The notes under the pieces: model-generated
The model's input: the letters and a program-made list of their open reading frames with translations, nothing else
Databases searched by the model: none
Told to the model about the DNA's origin: nothing
Assembly: GCA_019059635.1 (NCBI GenBank)
Contig: JAGVRJ010000010.1
Location: 870,501 to 934,500 of the forward strand
Length of the DNA: 64,000 nt
Reading direction: 5' to 3'
Source of the DNA: Proales similis
Taxonomy: Eukaryota; Rotifera; Eurotatoria; Ploima; Proalidae
Position numbers and translations under genes: made by a program
In this document: positions 38,326 to 50,273 of the stretch, piece by piece
Numbering within the stretch: position 1 is the stretch's first letter
Layout: each line of letters begins with the position of its first letter

Positions 38326-38637
38326 AAAAATATTCATTTGGAGAGGCACGAATTAGTAATAAAAACAAAAAGCCCAGCCACTCTAAAGGCGAGTCTATGA
38401 ATCCAGCAGCCAATCGACTCTCTCCTCCTATCATCTCTCCTTGTAAAAACCTTATTCCTTATCATAATTATCTATTTATTTATTTTGTGTTCAATTTGAT
38501 TTGCCAAACTGTTGGCGTTTGTTTAATGTGGCTTTTCGATTTGTGTACCAACATTCTGGCAATAAATTTCTAGCAGGAAAAAAGAAATTCCAAGGCCCGC
38601 GGATTTGCAAAAAAGTTAAATTTAAAGCTTGCTTTGG
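38326..38637. other. Convergent 3' region, CSL / EFCAB7
   Basis: The spacer holds AATAAA on the + strand at 38561-38566 and AATAAA on the - strand at 38475-38484 (TTTATTTATT). Because the + signal lies beyond the - signals, the two 3' UTRs would overlap by roughly 80 nt or more if both are used. No coding potential is seen. Confidence 0.55.
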
Positions 38638-41600
38638 TTAATCGACGCTGTATCCACACCGAACGATCCATTCCTTGTTCTGGTTATTTGGGCTCAATAG
38701 AATAATTGACTTTTCTCGTCCAGACTTTAGCTTGACTCTAGTGTTAGCCTCCGATGGGTTAAAAAGACAGTTTTCGCTCTTCGAACAGTCCACCTCAACT
38801 GTCCGAGTGCGATCGCTTGAGTTTTGTAATCCAATAACGCACCAACAATTTGTATGGTACTCGATAAAGACAAGTCCTTTGGTTTCTTGTGATTCTTTTT
38901 TCTGTCCTTTCGAAATCAACAGTTGAATTAAGAATTCCTCGACCGATTTGAGATCGTAAATTTCAGAAAAGAAGAATTCATAATTGTCCTTTTCGCTTGA
39001 CACAGATATTTTATATGGACATGCCTAAGAAGAAAAAAATTCTCTCAACTTCTTTGAAAAGCCGTTAACTGTTCTAGACGCTGCGCTTTTACCCGATCAA
39101 TCGCCAATGACTTGTTAAACCCGAAGTTAAACAAGGTTTCGTAAACATCATCTGAGCTCAAATCTTTCTTATGAGCTTGCATCTTAAACAGCTCTAGGAA
39201 AGCGTCTTTAGTCAGTTCGTCCTTTTTTAACCCAACTCTGTCTGCAATAGGGAATTAAACCCGAACAAATCCAATAAACTGACATAAATTTACATACCTT
39301 TGATTTTTTGCCAGTTTCTTTCAGAAACGCTCTCTCCCTTAGCCAGCTGTTGGTATAAATTGAACTCCCCTAAGCTCAATCGTCCATTCGAATCGAGATC
39401 ACATATATCGAAAATTGTACCCAGAGCTTCGCTAGATAACCAGTAATCTTCAGATCTAATTTGCTATCAAACCAAGCACGCTCCTTACCCTAGCTGGCGA
39501 CTCAGGGTAGGCTCGCCATTTGAGTCTTTTTGAAAGAGTTTCGGGCTACTATTTCTGAGCGAATCAATCTGCTTCTTTTGCAAAGCACATCCAGTAGTGA
39601 ATGGAAATAAAAAGTAACGACCGGCGCGCAGTTCAACTCTTGTGCTCCATTTCTATTTAAAACTTGGCTTGGAGTCTAATCTATCGATGAATAGAGAAAT
39701 ACTCACATTTCGACCCCTCGCTTCGGTTACTGCTTTGAGCTTAAGATTTTTACCACCAACTATAATCAGCATCATATCCATATCAGCTATGTCATTGTCT
39801 GAGTAGAATATAATATTTAAATTGAGCAATCAAATTTAATCTCTGGGAACATACTAGCGATTAGATCGACCTTGATTGGCTCGATGGAAATGAATACGTT
39901 CGAATCCTCGTGAATATCCAGAGCGAACGAATTGGAACGAATATCATTTATTGACTGATTGTAGAAGAAACTGCCTTTGATTGCTTTTGTAGTCCAGTTT
40001 TTCAGATTGCGAGGCTCAGACTGCGAGTCACTCTTGCTTTTAAAAGGATCAATCTTCACTTCGATAACTTTCTTTAGTTTTCTTTCTTGATTTACTTAAA
40101 TCCCAAAACAAATGAAGAAATTGTTTAGTTAACTTTTTAGCAGCAAGGAAAATTACTTGAATCTTGGCTCTGGGACCTATGCACATCCTTTGCTTCTTTT
40201 TTTAAGGCGTAATCCGTATCTGACCAGCTTGAGTGCCGTCTTCGCCTTGGCCCATTATCAAGCCTATCTGGGCTCATGATTCGGATTCGCTCTCTACTTC
40301 GATTACGCTTTTCAGTGGGACTTGGTTTACGTGATCGATCTCTATCAAGTGAATCATCTCTTGTCCTTGACGAACTTCTTTTTCGGCTCTTGTCTCTAGC
40401 TCTTCTCCCTTCTCTGTCTCTTTCATTTTCATACTTTTCCAAATAGTCGCGTCTATTACGAGGACTGTGATTACGGCTCCTTATATTTTCATAACTTGAA
40501 TCTTTCGATCTCTGAATCGATCTGATGTCATAGTCATCTCGTAAGCTTTCACGGCTACTACTTTTGTCTCGTATTTTCGAATGATCATTTGAGCTTCTAT
40601 CTCGACCTAAAATCTTTTCAACTCCATCTCGAAGTCGATTGCCCCAGTTGCTTTTGGGCCTTGATGAGCGATCATTTTCATCGCTGCTGTAGCGCCGCTC
40701 TCTGTATTTCTTGCTTCGTCTATGCGCATCTTCTTCGTCACTAGGCGATCTCGAATCCCTTCGAGCATGTCCGTTGCTAAGACTTTTATCATCTGAATCA
40801 TAATCTTGTCGTCGTTGTGTTCTGGACGAGTTACCATTCTCATGTACTTTTAAGAATTTTTAATCTGCATGGCATGAAAATGAGTAAGAGTTAGCCTACA
40901 AATAATTTCCATTCTTCTTCTGGCTGCCTCTCTAGCCTTCTCAATGGTGTTCATAACCAGTCTGGTAAACTAAAAACATTTCCGAATTGAAATAGCTTAT
41001 GCTAGAACTTAGCAAAAGAGATTTGGAGGTTTTTCTAACCTCGCGATAGTCAAGCTTTGAGTCGTGGTCTCGATCGGCCTCCTCCATCAGTGCTTTAACT
41101 TCATTTGGGGAAAGCTGCTCTCCCTCCTTAATGTCAGTGTAGTGCAAACGATGGATTCTATTCGAATTTGATTTCTCTGCTCAAAACCTACATTTGTAAA
41201 GAGTTCTATGAGCTCGCGGTAAGTAATGTAACCATTCTGGTTAACATCTATTGATCTAAATGCCTCTAGAAGCTCTTCACTGTCTATTTCTTCTTCTTCC
41301 TTGGAGATTTCAATAAACTCGGACATTCCAATGTCTACATTTTTATATATTAATCAGTAAAGCGCATTTAGCAAGCAGAGATACATTTTAAAAGAAAAGT
41401 CTCACATTTGTAAGAGTTCCAGTATTTTTCAATGTTCCTCAATGGGGGGTTTCGTCCACAGGCTTGAAGAGCTGTTTTTTTGGAACCAAATTCACTTTTG
41501 TATTTACTCAGCTGAGAATAGCTTCATACCTCTCATCAGGTCCTTTTTGGTCCTAAAATAGCCATGCTCATCGTTATTTACACAAATAAAGGCGGCCTTA

Positions 41601-41656
41601 AGGTCCTCTCGTGATTCCCGGCTGGCCCTTTCCCTTCTTCGCTTGGGTGAATCCAT
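38638..41656 (-). CDS. EFCAB7: EFCAB7 with RS-rich insertion
   Basis: EFCAB7 works with IQCE to tether the EVC-EVC2 complex at the base of cilia, supporting Hedgehog signalling. The gene matches the family throughout. The N terminus (start at 41656) has EDLKAAFICVNNDEHGYF and ALQACGRNP with IEKYW. An EF-hand pair follows (LLEAFRSIDVNQNGYITYRE; LMEEADRDHDSKLDYRE). The middle contains KNWTTKAIKGSFFYNQSIND and GRYFLFPFTTGCALQKKQID, then a second EF-hand region (ICDLDSNGRLSLGEF). The C terminus ends NKEWIVRCGYSVD. Between the first EF-hand pair and the central domain, about 40855-40155, lie roughly 230 residues rich in RS, RD and RR pairs, where the vertebrate protein has a much shorter linker. 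The insert keeps the frame and is flanked by family sequence on both sides, so it belongs to this gene and not to a separate SR protein. Confidence 0.92.
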
Positions 41657-42004
41657 TCGAAAAAAACCTTATTGAATTTATTTGTCGTCTAGCAAGGTAT
41701 GCGCTCATACGTAGTTGCCTGTTGATTCCTGGCTGCCTAGCAACCAGCTGTTCCCTCGACCCAATTATATTAACACATTTTCGTCATGGCATTAGAATTA
41801 TAGTGACGTGAAAATCTTGACAGATACTGCTTCCAAGTATGCCATTTGAAATTCCTGGCTTAATAAACTATCAATCTGTAATAAAAGCAAAAATCAAAAT
41901 TATTAGAGCGCGCTAGCTATACATTTATTAAGCTTAAAGTCTTTTTTTTTAGTTTTGAATTTTTTGATCAGTTAAGACGGTTAAAATCAAGCTAAATGTC
42001 ATGT
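41657..42004. other. Intergenic, EFCAB7 promoter side
   Basis: This 348 nt lies between the EFCAB7 start and the stop of the next minus-strand gene. I see no ORF or site worth reporting. Confidence 0.55.
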
Positions 42005-45000
42005 TTAATTGAACCAGTCGAAGCGAAGAACTCCGCCATGTGTCACTCCTTGGTAATCATCTAAATACATCAAAAAATGTTCAGAAGCGCATTTTGCCTT
42101 GGTCGTAAATAAAAAGGTGTCTTTTACATGAAAAAGTTCCGATTGAACCACTTGCACTGGTAGTGTATTCTATACGCTGGAAGTCCGCACGCTGATATTT
42201 GGTCGCGTCAGTTCTCTCACTGTACATCTAAGTTAAGAGAAGTATTTTATATTTATAAATAAGCCTGCCAAAAAAGAGATGAAAAAATATGTACCATGCT
42301 GAACTCCTGGGGTGAAATTGCCTTCCAAGAAACTCCTCCATCATTACTTCGCACGTAATTCACTTTGTCCTTTCCAACACCGTACAAGTACTCGTTCAAG
42401 GTCTCCAACTCTCTCACCCAGAATACAACTGTCGATACAAGCTTGGACATGACTTGACCAAAGCTGTCCAGTAAAGGCAAATGTTAGCTAATTTGAATAA
42501 AAAAGAGCACAAACCCATCCAGGAGCTTGGCGAGCTATCAGTGCTTCTGAAGCATTCACTGGTTTTTCTATTAACAATTCTGCTTGAATCCTTGCATTTC
42601 ATTAGTTTTTCATTTTTAATACCTATCAAGTCTCTCGTCACAAACAAACAAATGCTGGTTTGCTGACACGTACAACGCCGAGCGACCTTCGTAATATGGA
42701 GAAAGATTGCTTGCAGGACATTTTTCTAAAACAGGCCTCAAGTCAGACACAAATTTAATCATCTGATTGCTATTACCTTGGATGGTTGTACTGGTAGTTA
42801 CTTGGCCTCCCGTTATCCCACTCAAAATCATTCCTGTAGTTTTGGTTGCCAGCATGCTCGGATTGCTCACATCCAAAATATGAATCCTCAGGAATTTGCA
42901 TTCGATATACTTTGAAGGAATATTATATGTAATTGTTTGACCCGCTCCCGTACTTGTTGATACCTGAAATTTCACGATTAGATTGGTAGTGAAGAATTCA
43001 AATCAGCAATTTTTTACATCGGCTAAATGGGCATAAGCAAATCCGTCATCACTGAAAGATACGGAGAATTTGGTAAACGGAATGAATGATGCTCCATTCA
43101 GCTGAGTGAGAGTCAACTGCGAAACTTTGACCGTATAGCCGAACGATAGGGTTACAAAGCTTGAACCCGATTGAAGCCAGCTGATCGATCTATATCCCGT
43201 GTTCCAGCCGGTAGTCAGCACATTTTGGGGATTTGCAAAAGAGTTAATTGAAGTGGTGATTTGACATGCATCACTTAAAAGAGGCTTTATGTCTGACGTT
43301 GGCAAGGATGAGATTGTAACAGTCGGTGGAACATATTCAATCGAACCCAAAATTGACTGGAATCGGCTCTGTAAATCGGGTGTAGGGGTCGATCTGTGGC
43401 ATAAAAAAGTTAGAAAAATTCAACTTCAATCAACAGCATCATTTAGCCAACCTGTAGTGCTTAAAAGAAGCCACGCTAAACGGAATCTTTAAGGTTGAAG
43501 GTGGTTGTAGACCAAAATCATTGACATAGGTCTGATATTCATTGTTTGGATCGATGAGCACGCTGAAATTGGCCTGAAGTACTTCGCCAAATGCTAAATG
43601 GTCTCGCTAATATCGCCCAATTTAAAATTCAACAACTATTGCGGGTTAACTCAAAGGAAACCTACATGAAACCAAATAGCGGAGCCATTTTGCTCCAAAG
43701 AGAATGACCCATTGTCGGATAAGACCTGAACAAAGTTGATATAGGGCGGCAAATAAAATCCGACCGTTAAGTTGTTGCTTTCTGCATCTGAAGTTGGATC
43801 ATGATATATCTCAAAGTTGATAACAACCAACGAACTTGAATGAATCAAAAGGTTAAGAGCGGGGCATGAATGAAATTCTGAAATCTTACTTGGAAGTGAA
43901 CGCATTTGCAGTGCTATTGACAAAACTGGCCAATACGACTAATTTTGGCTTTTCAGTGCCATCGCGAACAATTCGTAATTGTTGTGTCGAAGGTATCTGC
44001 AGTTCGCCCATGTTCAAGTCGAGCAGAGTTTGAACATTGAAAGTTTGGTGGTGTTCACTTATCGGATGATCGATAACTACAAGGTCGATCTCAATGTCGA
44101 TTGTGTCGTCTATCAATGGTTCATAGTTTCCAAGTTTTTGCCCATAATCTTTTCGAATTTTCAATTAAGATCAAAACCTTAGTTTTGAAATAAAGATAAC
44201 TGACTTGTGTTGGTGATAATTCCTAAATCGATTTCAACTGAATCGATATAAAAGCCTGTCGACGCATTTTTCATGAATGTAGGAGATAATCCGCCTTTTT
44301 GCCATTGATTCATAAATCCGTCCACATTTCTACCCGCTCGAGCAATTCTGAAATCATTTATGTGCGCAAAAGGAGCATCATTGTGCACACTAAGTATTGA
44401 GAGTATTGCCCTTGAACTTGAATTGGGTGCAAAAGATAATTTCTGCTCAAGAGTAAGCTGTTGACCGATTGAAACATCAATCGAACCCATTTGCGAATTA
44501 ATTATCAGGGTTTTATTCTTTTTTTAAGAGGTGAATATTAAATATGCTTGTCCGATTTTATCTCGAGACAAGAGTCACTAACCTGCATTTCGGGCGTGGA
44601 ATCAAACACGGTCTTTTGATCGATACGAAGGCTAACCGTTTTAGTTAATTGAACAATATCATTTCCATCCAGAATAGTAGTAACTGTGAAATCTCCGATC
44701 GATCCATCAGTAAGAGAAGAGCCAAATGGAACTCGCAAATGAGCTTCTAGTGTCACCTGTCAATTTCGGTTGTAATTTTATTTTGAAAACCTTTCGCAAC
44801 TTATCGACATCCTTACCGTCGAAGATGAAATATTTTCTGGGTCTATTGGGTAAAATGCAAGATCGCCGAAATTCAAAGTGGCTTCGTACGGGTACATTGT
44901 TCTATGAGACATCGCTTAGTTATCAAAAAAGTCGGAGGAAAAGCATATGACTAACCCGTTTACGTATGAAGATAATCCACCATTACCCACACTGCATGGG

Positions 45001-48000
45001 AAGTTTATTCCAACGTTGGCAACGAAAAATCGAACGATTTCAAAAGAATCAGCCATCAGATTACTCGAAATCCTGAAGGTGGCCATATAACTTTTCAGTT
45101 CAGTTGTGAAAACCGAAAAGCGCAAAATTGAGGTTTCGCCTTTGTAAAGAAAGTTATAATCCTCGGTAACAGGGCTAAACCAATCAATAACTGGGTTCAC
45201 TCCCCTCAATGTTGAGTTGGTCAAATCATACTATGAAAATAGATTTTTTCGGCTTAATTCGTTAAGATTATTACTTACATCAGGTATGTTTAGAGTTCCG
45301 TTAGAAGCAACAACATTGAAAGGCAGGTCAAGATTGACAAATGAATTGTTGTTAGAAGAGCTCATAAAAGAGAGCTTCACATTGTAAACGTTCACCGCTT
45401 GATCAGGATTTGGTCGAGTAATAATTTCAAACTCAATTGAATCATCGTCCCACACGTTGCTGTCATTAACCTCCAATGTTATATTGTCTGATTTTCGAGA
45501 TAAATTAAACAATATTAGAACGAAAAAGTAATCATATACTTACTAATGCTGCACAGAGGACCGTAATAAGCAAAGTCGCCCAGTTTTTTCAAGCTTACAG
45601 GATCATAGGTGAAGAAGTGATCGCCTTCTCTTGCACAAGGTACAAAGCGACCCTTCCTTACCAATCTGCTTGTGCAAACAACGCCAGGTCCATCGAAAAG
45701 TTCTTGAATAGGTTAAGTTACAAGTGTCAAGAATCAAGATTGAGAATTCCAGAAATCGAAACAAAATACTTGTTTCTAGATTGAGGCCTATTATAGAACC
45801 AGGACCAAGTTTAAGAGTAACAGAGCCTATTCCGAACGATTTTTGCATTGTTGATGCCGGAGTATCGAAAAATGCATGATTATTGACAGGGGCGTTGACG
45901 GAAACCATGGAACCAGTTTGAAAAATGGACTGCCCAACATAAATAAGATCAGGTTGGAATTGAACTCCCACTGCTATCGGAACTTGGCTTGGTAAATCAG
46001 GTTCATTTTCCAAATGAAAGTAGATCACTTCAAAAGGTTTCAGTAAGATGAAGCGGGAAAAGGGGAAAAAGGAAAAATTACGAAAGCGAATCAAGCTGTC
46101 TGACGGATCAGTTTCCCAGCTGGGATCGGCCGAATTACAAATCGAATCCAGGGAAATAGTAGCTTTGTCGTTTCTAAACTGGATCAAACGCTGAAAGTAG
46201 CTTATTCGATTTGCTTTAGAGTTGATGAACTCTTTCTGAACACATCCCGAATAGATTCCCACATAGACGATTTCAACTGAGCAAACGCTAGCGGCTAAGA
46301 CTCCACTACCGAGCAAAGTCTCAGGCATCACTACATCGACATTGATCGGCATGTAGACAGCGCCTGGTTTAGTTATCAAATCAAAATAGACGGCTCGAGT
46401 TTGCTCTATAGCAGCTATATCAGTTAGACCATCCGCGATGCTCATGCTAAAATCTGGGTTTGAGGCAGACTTGAAACGCAAAAATTAGCTAAGCGGTTTA
46501 AAAAAAGTCATTCAATCAAAGAGTGCTTCACCGTGTTGCTAAAATTTGCGCCACCGCCTACAATAACATAACTATCCAGGACCCAAATAGTTTGATCACC
46601 GAACGATATTCCAATCGGAATCGATATATTGTTTCCTGGGGTATTGCCAGAGTGGTCAAGAACTTGTCCAATTATGGAAATCATCATGGTGTTGACATCT
46701 CCTCTCTGTGAAAGAGTTCGCAGTCCTGAATTACGAACATTATTCATTGACCAAATGAAGGCTTCGTATATTTCCGAATTATTATTTCGACTGAAGGGAA
46801 CCAGTCTGGAGCCATGGTGCATGCATTTAGGACAAGGAAGGTTTTGTCCACTTCTTATTACGGCAACGGAGCAGACCTTTGCCATAGGCAAGTCGTCTGA
46901 GCTGTTCAGAGCTGGAAGAGCCTCAATCTCTATTTTATTGTTAAAACCTTCAGGTATTTGAATTTCAACACTTATATTGAAGGCTTGGTAAAGAGAGACC
47001 GGTTCAGGGCTGAGTGTTGCAACAAGATCCGGATAAGGCGCCTTTAAAGCTAATTGAAAAAAAAGCTTTGAAATCGTCTGAATTCGTTTTACCGGTGCGT
47101 CAGCTGAAGGTGAAACGAAATTAACCGTTTCTGTGAACGTTTGATTCGTCCAAGAGCCAGCGTAGTCAACAGCAGCCTGGAGTTGGATTGTACCCGAACC
47201 GTTAACCCTTGCATTCTGCAATACTTGGAAAGACACTTGAATGACTATATCGTTGCCAGAAATTGAAGCATTGTTAATGCCTACAATTAAGCAACTAGTA
47301 GAATCAGGCCTTTGAGTAGCTTCTTTCATATAAAAACGAATGTTTACCAACGTTGATCACGAATCCAAGATCGAGTTCCACCTGATTGCTAAATTTGGCC
47401 GGATTCGAAGCGATATGAGCTTTTGTTGAATCCAGACACTCGTAGCACAATTGCGCTGACTTAATATACGTCATAGTCTCTTAAGGCCACCAAAATGGTT
47501 AAAGAAAGAACACCCACATGAATATTGATCGAGCACACAGAAACAAAAGGACTGGAAGATTGCGCATGAAGAATCACTCGCGAATTTCGGGCTCCGGCCA
47601 GCGATAGAGTTGCATTGAACTCTCCAAATCTTCCCACTTCCACCGAGCTGGAATCCGATGAACTGGGGAATAAACTAGATAGCGAGCCCTAAAAAAAGAT
47701 AGAGAGCATTGCCAGGAGGCAAATTTCAAACGGTCATACGGAGTTCGGAGTGCTTTCCAGAAAAGGAAGCGAGGCTTGTCCAATCCAGATTTCATCTCCG
47801 CTGTAATACTCGACTGCTGAAGTAATCCACATCTGGGTGCTAGTAGCAAGGCCGTTTTCAACAACCACAGCATTAAATCGAATAGTGAGTGAGTTCGGGG
47901 CGTCACCGGTGTTGTCAGAACCATCATTGTAAATTGATCCAAAGTCTATCACCACTTGATCGAACTAAATTAAAATAAAGAAAATCGGTAAGTCCTTTAC

Positions 48001-48418
48001 GAAGAAATGTGTGCCACTTGCCTGGCTAGTTCCTAGACTGGAGGTCATTTCTGGGTAAACGGGCTTGCTCATACCGAAGTTGGATCCGATTTCAATCTGT
48101 GGTCCACAAAGCTGGGCCACCACTGTTGAACTGTTATCCGAGGAAAACAACTCAACTCGCATTGTGGTGGTATTTTGGATTGGCACCATAATTTTCAATT
48201 CAAAACTGCATAAATCGCCAACTCTGAAAGAACTAGCTGAAGCACAGGAACCCAAAGGTGTTAAAGAAATGGTCATTTCACTGGGTGCCTGTGCCAGACT
48301 GCTTCCAAGGCAGCAGAGGCCAATAAGCCCTTCAAAACCCTCTTAGACTATTAGAATAAGAAAAGCAATTACTAGGCTTACAAGTGCTGACAAAGAACAA
48401 GTTTTTAAGCTGCGCCAT
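42005..48418 (-). CDS. Large secreted repeat protein ending in F5/8C and BNR-like segments
   Basis: The start at 48418 gives MAQLKNLFFVSTWLIGLC and then CLGSSLAQA across a 52 nt intron, a clear signal peptide. About six long beta-rich repeats follow, each opening with a motif like VIDFGSIYN, VELDLGFVIN, VEIDLGIITN or LNFGDLAFY, followed by alternating hydrophobic strands and phrases such as FYLPPYINFVQVLSDNGSF that recall DUF11/CARDB-like sandwich domains. Many N-glycosylation sequons are present. Near the C terminus (43.35-42.85 kb) a segment resembles an F5/8 type C (discoidin) domain (VTLSFGYTVKVSQLTLTQLN; IECKFLRIHILDVSN), then a BNR/Asp-box (VRSNDGGVSWKAIS), and the protein ends VTHGGVLRFDWFN. 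I see no transmembrane helix near the end. Apparent frameshifts near 47345 and 42130 disappear with introns of about 60 nt. One intron (48021-47965) has a GC donor. I do not recognise the protein; an adhesion or matrix role is a guess. Confidence 0.75.
47965..48021 (-). other. GC-AG intron
   Basis: This 57 nt intron has donor CAG/GCAAGT and acceptor ATTTAG. A GT alternative inside it would leave an intron of only 36 nt, below the usual 50-70 nt, and would insert residues before the conserved FDQVVIDFG repeat opening. Confidence 0.6.
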
Positions 48419-50273
48419 TTTGGCTCTTTGCGCGAGTTGGTAGACAGTTGAGCGTGAGATTTATTATTTTTCTTTTTTTCTCAGAAAACGCTAAAATTGG
48501 GTAAAAAACAGAGTGAAAGATTTTGAGAGCTGTGAGCTTGCTTTTAGTCAGACTCAGAATCGATTTTTACAGCTATGTGAGACTTCGATATAGGCGAGGA
48601 AAAATACATATTTGCCAAAAACCAAAGCGGAAAATTTTATCAAAATGCAGAGAAACGATTAAAAACATCAAATAAGTTTCAATTCATTTAGTAATTTCTT
48701 TATTATTTCTTCTACAGCAATAATAGTCGGCAGTGCATTCTAATTACTGAGTTCAGCCAATAAGTTCCTTGCTCACTGAACGTGTTCGGCAACATTTTCT
48801 ATAAACTTTCTTATCGATCCGCGTCAGCATTCGGCAAATTTTTGCTTTTATTTATTTTCGTCTTTCTTCATATTATTTTTTAATGAGAAATCAGCTTGGC
48901 AAAAAAATCGAACGAGACATGTTTTTCACGACATTCTGCCAAGAAAGGCCCACTTTCTAGGTGAACCAAATTCAAGAAAACTCTTAGCCAATCAGTTTTA
49001 TTTTTCCCTTCAAGCAGCCATATTTTTGTTTTCATATCCAAAGCAACAATACATAAATTTTAGTTGATAACTTAAAGGATTGGAAGCAATTCTCCCCAAA
49101 AATCGACTTGGAACTATGGACTGAAATTTATTTTAATAAAGGCAAAATAGAAGAAAAACTATTTGCTGGCGTTGATTAAAATAGAATGGCTGAAGATCGG
49201 ACTTGATTCGCCTCAATAACAGAGATGATTGTTTTTCTTGTATTTAAAGTTCTAGCAGCGATTAATAGGACCGCATTCTGGTTTCATTAAGCTGATCTTT
49301 TCTATTACAAATAGGGTCGAACGCTTGATGGAGATCAGACTTTTTTGACTCTGTTCGGTAGAAAAATAACAGCATACAAGCAAAATACAAGCTCCAATAT
49401 GCATGTTTACCACTGAAATCTATACACACACTGGGTAAGGCAATGCAAAAACGGGGTATCGGCAAGAATTTAGATTGCATACTTTATGTGTAGTACTAAG
49501 TGCTCTAAAAGCTTGGTTGGTCTATTCGCTTGATGAATGAGGTCTTAATTAACTCGTGGCATATTAATGTTTCGGTTTAATACCCACTTCTGGGGAGGCA
49601 GCTGCCGATATCTAGACGTTTTATGGCTTGTTCTCGCTTTCATGCTTGCTTCTCATTTGGGTTTTGAAAACCCCTTTGGTCGTTACTATCATCACTAAGT
49701 TTGTATTCAGACAAAATAATGCTCTTTTTATTTTGTTTTGTTTATCGGGCGTGGCACTTGTTCGCTAGGCTGTAAAATAAAGTTTGATTCCTATCTGACA
49801 AGATAGCCATGTTCAATAAGCAAAACAGTTTAAAGAACATTTCCAAGAGGCTATTTTATATTTTTTAATTATCGGTTTCCTTTTATTTTAATCAGAACTT
49901 TACTCGTCAACTTTTGGGATTAGAAGTTACTTACTGGTATTTAAAAAGTTTTTATCTTAACAACTAAGCCAATTGCTTTTCTTCAGTCTAAATTGTTTTA
50001 TCACCTGGACATCATTTTTCTGATAGCAAAGCGAGCTACGTCATTTGGCCAAACTGTTGGAGTTTGCCGCTCGACCGAATGAAGGGCTTTTTTGAAGCTT
50101 AAAAGATCATGGCTCCTGGTTTAAACGGTTGAATGAAAAATTTAGATGCTTTTTAACTTAAATTACGACTAGTCTCACCACAACGGATTTAGATTTTGGG
50201 TCGAAAAAAGACAGTCTACTAATGTGCGATCCATAGTTAGTTGCTTTTGGGTCTTAATTTTACCTTTAGTTAT
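48419..50273. other. Intergenic 1.9 kb, no features
   Basis: The AT-rich spacer lies between two genes on the minus strand. It should contain the promoter of the secreted repeat protein on its left side. Short ORFs such as 49262-49480 have no recognisable domain. Confidence 0.5.

Noticed and set aside
40137-40843. Independent SR-type splicing factor gene
   Set aside because: The RS-rich frame is flanked by EFCAB7 sequence on both sides with compatible splice phases, and has no RRM of its own.
42045-42135. Frameshift near the C terminus of the secreted repeat protein
   Set aside because: An intron from the gtaaaag donor to the gtatttag acceptor restores one frame to the final stop.
47284-47350. 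Frameshift in the secreted repeat protein
   Set aside because: A roughly 60 nt GT-AG intron ending just before GCATTAAC joins the two frames and gives a normal repeat opening.
48065-48346. + strand ORF of 93 codons
   Set aside because: It is antisense to the well-supported first coding exons of the secreted repeat protein.
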